Notes under the pieces: model-generated | What the model was told of the DNA's origin: nothing | The model's input: the letters and a program-made list of their open reading frames with translations, nothing else | The model's database searches: none | Made by a program: the position numbers and the translations under genes | DNA from: Talinum fruticosum | Lineage: Eukaryota; Streptophyta; Magnoliopsida; Caryophyllales; Talinaceae | Direction of reading: 5' to 3' | DNA: 64,000 nucleotides | Assembly (NCBI GenBank): GCA_021018815.1 | Contig: JAITYX010000142.1 | Location: forward strand, 310,001 to 374,000 | Shown: one piece after another, positions 34,066 to 45,070 of the stretch | Layout of the letters: each line of letters begins with the position of its first letter | Numbering within the stretch: the stretch's first letter is position 1

Positions 34066-34972
34066 TGAAGACTCGGACTTTACACCTCACTTTTCCGAGT
34101 TCTATCAAGGGAATCAGGTACAAGTTTTTCTTACTTATAAAGTTTTGATTCCAAGTCATTTCATGTGCCTTAGAAACATTTCGAGTGATATAGTATTTTC
34201 TCTAAGTGTTATAGAAATTATTTCATGTATTTATGTATGACTCCGTGTGATTCGAAAGCATATCTACACTCACTTTGTTACACTAAGTTCCGAGTCACTC
34301 ATCGGTTAAAATTATCGCATGTTCAAACCCCGATATTCGTATAACCGAACTCGGGATCGACTTCATATTACAGGTCTTATTCGTAAAAGTCGGCGCTTCT
34401 AGTTTGAATCATGCTCAATCTAGATCAAGTTTATTCCCTCCGATATTATTTATTTAACTTGATTCTCTTTTAGACCGACTCGGATAGAATTTTGAGTATT
34501 ATGAATATTAGACTTAGAAAATTCCATTCCTTTTCTAACCCGGATAATTAGTCACTTAATTATCTTAATTATATTATTATCTCGTGTCTAATCTTGGACC
34601 AAAGTATTTTATACTTTGAGAACCAAATTGATTTACTTTTGTAGGTGATTCAAATGAGGCTATCCTAATTTTAAATTACAAAAGTAACCGACTTCAAAAC
34701 GTCAAATCACCAGCGAGACAAGGCTTTTTCCACTTCGACCTAGCCCCAAACATCGTGTCGGGGTTGTCCGTTTCCAAACCGGAAATCCGCAACACTAAGC
34801 TCAACGGTGGTTTCCACCTTATTTTTCAAAACACCGCCGAGTGGGTTTAGGCACTTCCTAGGGAGTCAATAGCCGTTGTCTAACATTCATATTTCAACGG
34901 ATATTTTCTAAGTGACTCAAAAAATCCTTCACAACGAGTCATAAAGGAACTTCCGAGTCGAGGATGTTAGAG
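34066..34972 (+). repeat. Copia LTR D (second type), truncated
   Basis: TGAAGACTCGGACTTTACACC and onwards, aligned with LTR B (23762-24660). It sits head-to-tail inside LTR C and is cut off at about 34972, before its TATA box, by gypsy integrase sequence. This could be nested insertion followed by deletion, or LTR-LTR recombination. Confidence 0.82.
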
Positions 34973-35950
34973 ACATCATCAAGAGATGTGTGGTATGTCA
35001 ATACGGCAAGACTTATTCCTTACCTCAAGGACTTTACATTCCACTACCTACTCCAACACAACTTTGGTTGGATTGTCTCGATTTTCATTCCGGGTTTACC
35101 TCGAACTTAGAGAAGGAGAGATTCGGTTCTAATGGTTATTGATTGAGTTTCAAAGATGGCTCGGTTCATTGTTAGCAACAAAACCAATGATGCTATGTTA
35201 GTTGCTTGACTCATACTTCAAAGAAGTGGTGTGGTTGCATGGGATCTCAAGAACAATGGTCTTAGACAGGGATGTAAAGTTTCTTGGTCATTTCTAGGTC
35301 ACCTTATGGAAGAAGCTGGGAACTAAGATAAAGTATAGCACCACTTGCCACCTCGGATAAAGGGTCGGACCGAGGTCACTAACGGAACCTTGGGAGGCTT
35401 ACTCGGAACCTTGATCAAGTCTAATGCTAACGCATGGGATTAACTTCTTTCACATGCTGAGTTTGCTTATAACCATACCCCAAGAAAGACTACCAATGTG
35501 TCTCCATTCAAGGTTATGTATGGTGTGGAGCCGTTATCAACACTTAATCTAACCCCGAGAGCTTTTGATGGGAAGCCCCATACTGATGCAATCAAGAGAG
35601 CTACTCAAATTTAGGAGTTACATGAGAAGATGAAAGTGAAGATTGAGTAAGTTAATCGATCTACTAGGCTAGCATTGACAAAAACCATAGAAAGATGGTT
35701 TTTTAGCCAAGTGATCTCAATTGGATCCACTTGAGGAAGGAGCGTTTTCCTTCAAAGTGCAAGTGTAAGCTGATGCTAAGGGTAGATGGTCTTTTAAAGT
35801 GCTTGAAAGAATCAATGACAATGCTTATAAGGTGAACTTGCACGGAGACTGCTGTGTCGGCTACGTTCAATGTCGCTGATTTATCTCCTTACTTTGAAGA
35901 TAATTCACTCAAGAATTTGAGGGAAAATTCTTTTCAAGTCGGGGAGGATG
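34973..35950 (+). pseudogene. Ty3-gypsy integrase (broken)
   Basis: Starts in the HHCC zinc region (CVVCQYGKTYSLPQGLYIPL), then the core: WLDCLDFHSGF (first Asp altered in context), MVIDxVSKMARFI, GRTEVTNGTLGGLLGTLIKS with the catalytic Glu, and SHAEFAYNHTPRKTTNVSPF. After that come VMYGVEPLSTLNLTPRAF and the C-terminal remnants ADLSPYFEDNSLKNLR and FQVGEDD. Many stops. The typical C-terminal ending before a TGATxGGGAGAGCACCCCAAGC LTR start shows that this is the pol end. The lineage within gypsy is not certain (chromovirus-like). The upstream RT/RNase H is missing. Confidence 0.83.
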
Positions 35951-36790
35951 ATAGGGAGAGCACCCCAAGCTAAACTTTGACTGATAATGAGAACCAACTA
36001 GTGCCACGTAATAATTTTAAGTCCTTATAATCTACTATTGAATCCTTACTTTTAGCATAAGCATCAAGGGAGTTTTGGAAACATTTAGAAATACTTGTCT
36101 ACCTCCTCGGATACGAGTAAGGACCTATACAAGACTAAAGTTATCCGGAGTTAATAAGTCTATGTTGATTTTTTCGAGTTGATAGTCTTCTAAGCTCGGA
36201 CTGTTTTGCAACTATACTCGGATCTACTTGGCCATCATCGGAAGAGCTAGAAAGGGAAAGTTTAAAGGTCACAAAGCACGAGAGAATGTGTTTATATGAT
36301 TACAGTTGTCACCATCCTCGGAATTGTACTATTTTGTACTATTTACATAAGCTGATTATGTGTTCCCTTCAATTTTCTATTGTAATTATCTAACTTCTTA
36401 TCCTTGTTTTTATCCTTTATTTTGGTTGGATACATCACAATCTTTGATTAGAGTGATGTAACCTAGGATAAAGGTCCTATAAATATGCATCACTATATCT
36501 CTACTTTTGAACATTAGCTATATTATAAGTAAAGTTAAGTCGAGCTCCTTTGAATCACTAAATTCTCTTCTTCTTGTCTAATTAGTGGTGTAATTATGTT
36601 GTGTCTCGAAGAGTCTAGTTATACTTAGAGTAGTGTAACTGTATCTCTAAGTGTGATTAACGCCCTAGTCTTATCCTTGGTGGTGTGACTATATCCTTGG
36701 GGAATTCTAGTCTATCTTGTTCTTATTTTTATCAAGTGTTGGTTACCTTATTAATCATCTTTCCTAGAGTGATTAACTAAATTCTTGGTA
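35951..36790 (+). repeat. LTR of the gypsy element (probable)
   Basis: Follows the integrase end and starts around TGATAGGGAGAGCACCCC (about 35949). It contains TATAAATATGC at 36478 and a U5-like T-rich part, ending near CTAAATTCTTGGTATTA (about 36790). TTGGTATTA could be an iMet-like PBS, which would make this an LTR followed by another internal region. The right boundary is a guess. Confidence 0.5.
36478..36485 (+). promoter_or_regulatory. TATA box of the gypsy LTR
   Basis: CCTATAAATATGC, about 530 bp into the probable LTR. Confidence 0.5.
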
Positions 36791-37079
36791 TTATATTGTT
36801 CGGTTGTCATTTTTAGTCCCTTCGACCTCCTTAGAACTACGCACAATCCCACTCCATTTTAGGATCAATGTAGCTTGTCATCTTGGCACACATCTTCGTA
36901 AGAGACTGGTTGAACTAGTACTTCCAAGGGTACTATTGATGGTGTTCCTCCGGGGACCACTTGTTGCCCTTTGTTTTGACAAAGAGGAAACTAAGGAGAA
37001 AGATACTACTTATATAGTATAACCTTGACCTCCCATAGATTCTTCCTTTCCTACTTGTTGTACTGGTTCATGAGCCCGT

Positions 37080-37745
37080 AATTTCTTTTCCTCATCGACT
37101 AAAATAGAGAGATCGGAATAATGTTAATAAGAGAAGAGACACCTTCTCTCAAGTCAAAATAGACATTCCCTTGTTGGACGTTATTCGAGTAGACGCCTCG
37201 GTATGCCAACTTTTTGAAAGAGTTGTATACAACCAAAAGAGCTACTAATGTTTCTAAGAAGGCTTTCTTAACCTCCAATGCTAGTTTTATCATCACCCAA
37301 CAAGTTCCGAGTGAAGTATAAGGATCCCGGTTGCCCAACTATTTCTATAGTTATTGGGGAACAGAGTTATTCACAAGGCATTACTTAATTTAGGGGCCAA
37401 CATCAATTTACTACCATTCACTATGTATGAGAAATTACGGTTATGTGAGATGAAACCTACCTAAATGAATATTCGAGTTGGCTAAGTCGATTAGGTTGCC
37501 TTTAGGTGTGGTAGAGGACACATTAATCAAAGTGGGTGAATTTATTTACTTGTAGACTTTGTTGTGATTGAAACTAATCTCAATCCTAGGAGTCGATTCC
37601 TATTATCTTAGGGCGTCCTTTCATAGCTACTACAAATTCTCCCATTAACTCGTAAAAATGGCATGATGAGACTATCTTTTGGCACTATGACTCTTGAGTT
37701 GAATATCATTAATTTACAAAGACAACTTGCTGAATTTGATGATTG
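37080..37745 (+). pseudogene. Gypsy gag end and protease (Athila/Tat-like), broken
   Basis: Shifting frames give SQVKIDIPLLDVI near 37135, the gag C-terminal segment typical of Athila/Tat gypsy polyproteins. Then come KYKDPGCPTISIVIGEQ (37315) and the protease region with a LGA-S-NLLPFxMYEKL-like reading (37395-37435). PIILGRPFIATTNS-like (about 37600) is the conserved flap-to-end block. The catalytic triplet reads LGA where D(T/S)GA is usual, which is common in this lineage. At least four frameshifts. The stretch 36791-37079 upstream shows nothing I recognise. Confidence 0.7.
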
Positions 37746-38560
37746 TAGGAACCATGGCCGGCCAAGGGGCCCGCGCCGAGCTTCCCCACTTGTGTCGGGT
37801 CTCTTTTTTGAAAATTGATTTTGAAGATGGTTTTGAAAGTCAATTTTGGAACGTGGGGATGAACCTTTTCTTAAGAGTTTATGAGTTTTATTAAATCAAG
37901 TTGAAATAAATTAAATAAGATTTGATTAGTGTTTTTATTAATTATTTTATTTTAACAATTATTTTAGAAGTCCCAGGATATGATTTACTAATTAAAGGAT
38001 GAATAAGATTAGGGTTAGGGTTTTGCCGAGAGGCTTTAGGGACAGATTGGTGTGAAAACACCAATCGGACCAAGCCTCACATGCCAACCACCACGCATAG
38101 GCGGTAGCTCGTTCCTCGGCGGTGGCGGGCGCCGGCCGAGGCGAGGGCTGAGAGAGTCGGCTTCGGCCTCTGCCCGGTTGGCGGATCTGAAAGCATAATA
38201 AAATTTATCCTCCAAATAAGAAAACAGCAGGAAGCAGATTAATGAGAATAGAACATAAAATTAGGGAGTTGCTTGTCATTTTTTAGGGAAAGATAAACTA
38301 ACAAAAAAAAATGAATAAAATTTACTCTTCCGATCTTAGTATGGGAAAACTAAGTCAAGAAGAGACTAAAAAGAAGACTCCATCGGCCCTAAACCAAGAA
38401 TCGGATTTGGGGGAGGGTACGAAATGTTGGGACAAACCCTTTCGTTTCGCCCGTCCGAAGACGACCATTACTAATTCAAATAGTGTGCTTAAAATAATGT
38501 AAACAAACAAGCAAACAACATCATCCAAAGTGATATTAAAGGAACCAAAACATAATAAGG

Positions 38561-38620
38561 AAAGCGATAAAGAAAAGCGATAAAGAAAGCGATAAAAAAA
38601 GAAAAGCGAGAAATAAAAGA
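38561..38620. repeat. AAAGCGATAAAG minisatellite
   Basis: Four to five degenerate 8- to 12-bp units built on AAAGCGATAAAG. Confidence 0.75.
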
Positions 38621-38989
38621 TAACATCGGTCGGGAGGAAATTAAAGCGATTACATCCTTTAAACCACAATCCGGAAAGCAATAAAAATAGAAATAAATAA
38701 ACCATTTTGAAGATTTAAATAGGGCCCTCGGGTTGTCCCACCTTATCGATCTGGATCTCCTCGTCGGATCTCTCAATGCAATGGTGACAATCCAAAGAAA
38801 ACGGCTAGTTTTGTTAATTATGTTTGGGGTATGATAATGACCAGTAAAATGAGTGCCTAGAGATTAGAATAAATGAATATTTTATAGCTCTTTGCATGGA
38901 TTCAATAGTTAGATGAAAGCATCCAAGTTGGTTCTCACCGGCGTAATGCTAAGGCAGGAAGCCGTATGGGAATAAGAGTCATACATCTC

Positions 38990-38997
38990 TATTTATA
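38990..38997 (-). promoter_or_regulatory. Minus-strand TATA box with upstream palindrome
   Basis: CCTATAAATAGAG on the minus strand. A perfect palindrome CCTAGGTCAC-AA-GTGACCTAGG (39006-39027) lies just upstream of it in that orientation. No good ORF follows. It fits an LTR promoter of a minus-strand element. Confidence 0.4.
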
Positions 38998-40388
38998 GGA
39001 GAGGACCTAGGTCACAAGTGACCTAGGGTTTGCCTCCATTCGGTTGTCAAAACAGACTAAAAGAAAACTGGACCATTCCTTAAGACACGTAACCGGATCG
39101 GTATGTAATAAAACGAGGATAGAACCTAGGTTAAAAGAGGGGTGGCGGGCGGCTGCCAACCTGGACCCTCCTAGGGTTCCGTGCCTAGTTGTATCTCCGA
39201 GGACTCTCCAAGCCCAAAACACAGCGTTCCACCAAGCTTCCGGAAGGTGGGCACCGACCTCACAACGTCGTTTGGGAGAAAAAGCTTCTAACCTCATGTG
39301 GGCTATCTCGTGAAGCTCGAAACAAGCACTTTAATGCTCCCGATCATGAAATGTAACGCTTTAACGTCGTCTTCACGTCTTTAGCTGCTTGTCGACTTGA
39401 ACAAAAGTAGAATGCGATATTCTACACTTGGAAATTCCTGGACCACGTCATAGGACTCCACAATCTCTTAAGGCTCGGCGTGGCTCTTGGACACTCCGAA
39501 AGAAAAAGGATTTGTGGACCGACCCAAGGCAAAGGTTATTTAAGTGGTGCTTGAGAGTTCTTTGTGGTTTACTAACTTATTGCACCAATCGATAAGAGTC
39601 GGAGGTCGAAATCCACAAACAGGATTTGGGATTATCATCATCCAGCCAATAAAACAAAATATAGAAATAATGAGATAAAGGACAAAACTTTTTAGTTGTC
39701 TACGAGTTAGCCCCCACTTTGACCAGAGTGTATAAAGACGAAGGGTCAAAGTAGACACAAAAGGGTACTTACCTCGATTTTTATAAGACATTATGTGATG
39801 CTTGGAATTGGTTATAGAAAACCTGAACTCTAAAGTGAGACCTGAACTTGATTGCGATGCATGCGTTACGAAGTTTGGTAAAAGGATCCTAAGCATGGCT
39901 TGATTAGAGTCCGAAGCTTGGCAAATTTCAATGCTGAAACTTCGATCGTTTTTAATATGAATGTTGGCGTATTTTGATGTTGAAAGTTCGATCATCTTTT
40001 GATCCGAAGCTCAGCTAAATAATTTCTCTGTGTTAGCGCAGTTGTTAGTGCATAATTAAATCAACAAAAGATCGGTGTTTTACTCGAACAACTCGGTCGA
40101 AATGGATCGATAAAGCTGTTCGGAAAAGATGATTTGGTGGGTCCGAATGCTCCCACTTTAATGAATAATGGACGAAAATCACATGCTCTAAGAAGACAAA
40201 GCATGCTCGGACTAGCGGCATAGGCTAGGCTATAAAAGCTGTCGGCGATTGGACATCACGGCGCCTCATGGTCGGCGACGACCAGCCTTTGGCAGGCGTG
40301 GCCCCGGCATGCTTGGCCAGATTGTCTTGGTTCCCCATTAATTCTTTGACTCTTGTTTCATGGGCTTGAAAGGCTTGACCGGTTTGCC

Positions 40389-40395
40389 TATAAAA
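40389..40395 (+). promoter_or_regulatory. TATA box of the PMD-like gene
   Basis: CCTATAAAAGGAG, followed by a pyrimidine-rich leader and an ATG 131 bp downstream (40520). Confidence 0.55.
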
Positions 40396-40519
40396 GGAGT
40401 GCTTGGTGTGTTTCATTTTGTACACCAACTCTTCATCTCATTCTTGCTCTCCTCTTTCATTTCCTTGTTTTGCTCCTTCTTGAAAGTTAGTTGATTCCGA
40501 AGAGTTCTTTGCCTTCAAC

Positions 40520-41816
40520 ATGCCTAGAAGAAAGGCTCATCCTGCGAGAAGAACTAAGGCTAAGAGTCTTACTCAAGACTTCTTTCTCGAGCGTGAATGG
40601 CGTCCACAAAACGAATGGGATCTAAGTCATCTTCTAGTGGAAGCTGAAAGCGATGTTTCCTCTCTTGCTATCTTTTCTTCAGGAAGCTAATTGGCTTAAA
40701 CCTCTTCATTTATATAAAATCCGTGGGTATCTCCATCACCTGTTTGGTCTCATAGCCGATAGATTTCCTCACAATAGTCACTTTAAATATACCGTCCTTT
40801 TTAGGCTTTTGAGGATGAAGTTTTCGGCCTCAACACTCTCCTCAACAACAAGTTATGGTCGTGCTTGCTCTTCTTTTGAGAACAATCCTCTTCTCCGACC
40901 AAGTTGTCAAGGATCATGTTCACTATTTAGTGAACCTAGTGGACCTCAATAGCATAAAGGAGCTCAATTGGGGTGCTCCTTCATATACTTGCCTTATTAG
41001 GGGCCTCTATGCTGGTGTGTGGCACACTAAACCGTAATCGGATTCCACCACCTATCTTCCTCTAAATGGCTTATGGAAGATTATTGAGGTATGCTCAAAA
41101 TTTTCCTTTCTCTAGTATTTACTTTTCATATTATGTGGATAAAAAGATTTACTTGACTCGTCAAAATGTAGCCACGGTTATAGGAATACGTTCCACATCT
41201 CTCTACCAATCGGCCCGCGTTCCGGTGTCCGTATCATGGGTGAGAATAAATCTTAAGCGGACTACAATACATGAGTTCAGCTTCTTGAGGACAACCCTCA
41301 ATCGTATTAACTCAGTACGTTGCTTCTACTCTCGAAATTTGCTCCAAAAATAGGCCAAAATAAGCCTTTCGAGCACACTTTCGAGCATTCTGGTCCTACC
41401 CACAGCTGAACCACGGCATGTGGGCTCGCTGTGTGCAGTCCAGCAACATATATTCACGATTTTTGTCCATTTTGTTGTTGTTTTTCGTTCTTGTTTGCTA
41501 ATTCCTTGATAATTCTTGCATGGTAGGCCAACTTCCATCCTTGGGCCCATCTCCAACTTCCCCAAAATGTCCTATGGCTCGGGAATTGAGTGAGAGAAGG
41601 ATCTTGTTTAAAGGTCCTTTTGGATTTTGTTGGTATCTTGGGGAGAGGGTTACTCAAATTTAAGTTAACACATGGCCCCCATTTGTTCCGATTGATACTC
41701 CTTCAACCATGTTCTATTTCTGTTCTCTTTCTCCGGCCATCGTCTTCTTATAACCTCACTTGTTGAATTTATACTCCTCTTACGCCCATCACGCGTCACG
41801 CATCATAACCCAGCTG
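40520..41816 (+). pseudogene. Plant mobile domain-like gene, N-terminal part (frameshifted)
   Basis: ATG at 40520 in a CAACATGCC context gives a basic N-terminus, MPRRKAHPARRTKAKS, then FFLEREWRPQNEWDLSHLL. A frameshift near 40640 leads to LLLSFLQEANWLKPLHLYKI and LFGLIADRFPHNSHFKY. A second shift gives DEVFGLNTLLNNKLWS, and a third gives LALLLRTILFSDQVVKDHVH and LNSIKELNWGAPSYTCLIRG. The last block matches the shape of the plant mobile domain (PMD, MAIN/MAIL1-like; xxLLFPDKxxxxVxLxYLxxLxDLxxxxxxxWGxAxLAxLY). PMD proteins occur both as transposon passengers and as domesticated nuclear proteins. The stretch 41040-41816 is weakly readable. It lies antisense to the Tat element at its pol side. 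Confidence 0.55.
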
Positions 41817-41892
41817 GTAAGTGCTCAACTCTTTTCTTATAACCTTCAATTTCTTGTTTGAAAATTAAGCATCGTCTTCTTTTCCTCGCTAG

Positions 41893-42713
41893 TTCACTCC
41901 TGCTGATATTCACATCCCGAGTCTCACTTGTGGATGTCACCATGTCCGGGGACCTCCTCGTTTTGTCACAATTCCCGAAATCCCGGAAGAAAAATGTGTT
42001 GGGCATCTCTTTCGTAGAAATTGGCGAGTGGTAAGAGTTATGTGCTCTTTTCCTTTTAGTTATGTCCTAGAAGTATCTTCCTTGTTGATAACCTCGAATA
42101 AACTTTGTAGTATGATCGGGAGCAATCGAGGATTATATCTATCAAATTTCGATCGGCTCTCAGTAGAATCCAAAATTGGCTGACTGGACGCTCTTCCTCT
42201 ACTTCTCGAGTAAGTCCTCAATTAGTGTAGTGCTAAGTTATTGAAGCTCTTACTGGTTTGCTAATCGCTTCCTTGATCTTGTAGAGACGCCGATCGAGAG
42301 CCACTCCTTTTGGCAATCTACCCGGTGCCCCAGGCACGTCCTCCCAAACTCATGAGCAACAAACGCCCTCTAGTAGTAATGCTAGACAAAGCTCGTCACA
42401 AGCATTATTTCGAGATGTTCCCATCATAGGAGTGCGTCCGAGGCGGAACCTAGTGCTTACGGGTCTTGATGGAAGACAAGGTTTCTCCGAAGAGAGCTTG
42501 AACATTCCACCCTTGCAAGCCTTTGATCGACATGGGAACCCTCTTTTCTCCCTCGGTCTTCTTATAGCGGACCATCTCATGGGGCTTCTCAGCCTTGGGA
42601 CCAAGGAGGTGGTTCATACAAAAGTGCCACAGGTGGCCGAATCTCTACAATTGTCTTGGAGGACTTTGAGAACTATATTTTCGATGATGACTCCGATGGC
42701 GATGCATATATGA
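41893..42713 (+). CDS. PMD-like gene, last three exons in frame
   Basis: Exons 41893-42030, 42111-42209 and 42285-42713 join in one frame. They are separated by introns 42031-42110 (GTAAGA...TTTGTAG) and 42210-42284 (GTAAGT...CTTGTAG); a further intron 41817-41892 (GTAAGT...CGCTAG) precedes them. The exon lengths of 138, 99 and 429 bp are all multiples of three. The reading contains no stop until TGA at 42711-42713: FTPADIHIPSLTCGCHHVRG, then FVTIPEIPEEK, RRNWRVYDREQSRIISIKF, and a Ser/Pro/Gln-rich C-terminal exon with LPGAPGTSSQTHEQQTPSSS. No domain is recognised in this part; it would be the C-terminal tail of the PMD-like product. Splice-consistent openness over 222 codons suggests recent function, although the upstream part is frameshifted. 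Confidence 0.55.
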
Positions 42714-43256
42714 CTCCTTGCTACTTTCGTTGTTGCTGATATATGGACCTCTTGTAGGGTGTTTTAGTTTATTAATGTATTATTTTGTGTAATGAAGACA
42801 CTTATGCAAAGAGATGAAATGCAAGACTCGATTCTAAAAATGCGCTCTTGTATTTAATATGATGCATAAAACTTAGGAAAAATAACAGAGACAAAATCAA
42901 AACATGGGCACTAGTCCCCATTCCCCCAAAGAGAAAATAATAAAAAGAAAAAGAAGAAATCTCAAGTGCATAGTCCAATTGAGGAGTGCTCCACGGGGTG
43001 GGGCAAAAACAAAACGACTAAGAACTGCTCAGGATTGCGAGAAGACGTGAAATAGACCAGGCCCACATGGTGGCCGGCACCCGCCACCAAGAATCCTGCA
43101 GGATTAGTGACTCTGCAGTATACCAATTGGAGTAGAACTCAAAGATCACCGGAAAACACCTATAAATATCGTCACTCGGTGTAGAATAAGGAATACACCC
43201 ACAAAAGCCTTCATCTAGCCACAACATATGTTTCTCTTACAACCATACATAAAACC
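42714..43256 (+). other. Intergenic: 3' end of PMD-like unit and promoter of next unit
   Basis: AT-rich with a TTTTGTGTAATGAAG stretch (about 42783) as possible 3' UTR and a purine-rich run (42915-42960). TATAAATA is at 43161-43168, about 90 bp before the next ATG (43257). Confidence 0.4.
43161..43168 (+). promoter_or_regulatory. TATA box of the DUF7745-like unit
   Basis: CCTATAAATATCG, 89 bp upstream of ATG 43257. Confidence 0.5.
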
Positions 43257-44705
43257 ATGGATTTCAAGACCGAACTAACTCGATGGATGCATGAGATGAG
43301 TAACATGGATAGGAACGGGTTAACTAACTCCGGACTAAATGTCCTCCTTAGCATCCGTCAAGTGAAGATTTATTGGCCCTTCTTAAGGGCTGTCTGTAAC
43401 CTCATTGGGATAACTATCACCACGTCTTTAGGTTTGGGGATAAGGAAATGTGTCCCCTGCCTTAAGAGTTTGATGTCATACTAGATAGTTTTAGGGGAAC
43501 AAAACGCGGCTGTGCCTAAATCCTCAAAAATCTTCATGAGAAGTACCAGTACTTTCTAAAACCGAGTAGGAAGCATCTAGGGAGGATACTTATTGGCAAT
43601 CAGGTTAGCTTAACTAATCTAATGCAGTATTATCGGAACATGTATGCTTTTGCCGAGTCTATCATCATCTCGAGACATCAAGCTACAATTACTTGCGAGA
43701 ATAGGAGGATTCCTGCTGGTAGGGGTCATGAGGATTTGGCGCCAGCATCGCTACTAAGTCCGGTGGAACAGGTTAGAGGATTACTACTCCCCAACTCTGC
43801 TAATAATTATCGAAATGATAATTGGCCTAGACCGAGTTGAAGTCGACATCGAACAAAATTTCCACGGTAGCCCCTGTTATTATAGATAAGCGTTAAAACA
43901 AATGGAATCAAATGATGATAAACCGGTGGCGGCGCCGACCATGGGCCAAAAACTAAACTTTCGTTCTTTCCTCCTTGTCGCTATTATATTATTATTTTTG
44001 TATTACGGTTTTTCTCCTGTTGGGCACGAAAGGGTAGAACTTGGACCATGCAGAACATTAATTTCTTATTTTGTATATGTGATGTACGGATCTCGTTAAT
44101 GGAACATCGAAGCTCATTGAGACTCCCCTAGGTTGGACATGTACCTAGCAACGCACTTTTGCCAGCGGAAATGAAAACCAACGATAGTTGATCTTCCTGT
44201 AGCCGATAGGAGGAATACCTCAAAAATGACATCAATGACCCGTTATGGTACGTTAAGCATTGGAAGGTATCCCAATTCAAAACGAATTCCGTACAACATC
44301 CATTTATTAGCTTATTGGGCCCGGAAGAGAGCACTTACTACTTCCCAAGCCATGTGGTGTGACATATGGGTAGAGAACAAACAATACCGTTATTAGATTC
44401 CATCCGGCCCGCTACTTTTGACTTATTTAGAGGGCCCGAGTACTTGGAGAGGTCCCCCAAAGCTGTTGACTCTTGCGATCCTGTTGACACCTGAAGGAGT
44501 TGCAAATACTGTTGTTCCTAGAGCTGCTCCTTTACAGATCTGTGAAGTAAACCCTCCAATGGTTGCACACGCTCGTCGAAAAGAAATTGAGGGTAAAGAA
44601 AATGAAGAAAGGAAAGCCCCCTGAATCGAAGCACTATATGAACGGACTCGAGATGAGGAAGCGGGGTCTAGTGACCCCGAAGGAAAGAAAGTGAAAATAG
44701 ACTAG
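43257..44705 (+). pseudogene. DUF7745/PMD-like protein gene (frameshifted)
   Basis: ATG at 43257 gives MDFKTELTRWMHEMSNMDRN, GLNVLLSIRQVKIYWPFLRA. One frameshift later it gives WDNYHHVFRFGDKEMCP (about 43406-43460) followed by EFDVILDSFRGTKR. This is the signature of plant DUF7745 (WDxxHHVFRFGxxElxPTxEE), a PMD-related family known from transposon-associated ORFs. Later parts read YRNMYAFAESIIISRHQATI (43630), a hydrophobic stretch (43955-44010), YPNSKRIPYNIHLLAYWARK (44270) and an acidic/basic end ARRKEIEGKENEERKAP (44570-44622). About five stops or shifts. Function unknown. It is on the same strand as the PMD-like gene upstream and antisense to the Tat pol downstream. Confidence 0.65.
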
Positions 44706-45070
44706 GACTCAAATTTTAGGAATTTGAGATAAAATAAAAGGGAGGATTAATTTTGCCTCTTTAGAACAGTGTTTATTTGTTTTACAAGTAGTATGCTTGC
44801 AATTAAATTCCTTTTATTAGCTATGTATTTAGGTAAGTAGTATGCTTACCATTTATAAAATAAAAGCAAGTGTTATGCTTTTCATATTTGGATCGCTCAC
44901 TTAGAGGTAGACTAATAAAGAAAAAATCAACAAATACATTGGACCGTCTAGTTAGATTGTCCAGCGAACAAAAGAAATCGGAAAAGATAAAAAGAACACT
45001 TGGGCTCGACCAGTCCACCGTTGACCAGGGCGGTAGACGGCCCCTGCCTTGGCCCTAGCCTAGTTGGGCT
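44706..45070. other. Short spacer between the DUF7745-like unit and the Tat pol end
   Basis: Contains a repeated AAGTAGTATGCTTG/ACC motif (44787 and 44834) and no recognised coding. The plus frame here is antisense to the decayed pol terminus. Confidence 0.45.

Larger units (their letters stand above)
37746..40388. other. Non-coding interval, possibly LTR-like
   Basis: No protein domain is recognisable. Contents: a TTAGGGTTAGGGTTTT telo-box-like run (38009-38024), a 9-bp perfect hairpin with a GAAA loop (38045-38066), a GC-rich patch (38090-38190) and an AAAGCGATAAAG minisatellite (38561-38620). A minus-strand TATAAATA (38990) lies next to a 10-bp palindrome (39006-39027). This could be the LTR of the minus-strand Tat-type element at 45-48 kb, because that element's 3' end must lie to the left, but I could not fix TG...CA ends. 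Confidence 0.4.

Noticed and set aside
38009..38024. Interstitial telomeric repeat
   Set aside because: Only two TTAGGG-like units, and the plant repeat is TTTAGGG; too short to call a telomeric tract.
43902..44099. Small protein with one membrane-spanning segment
   Set aside because: It lies within the DUF7745-like unit and is best read as part of that frameshifted gene; no independent promoter or homology recognised.
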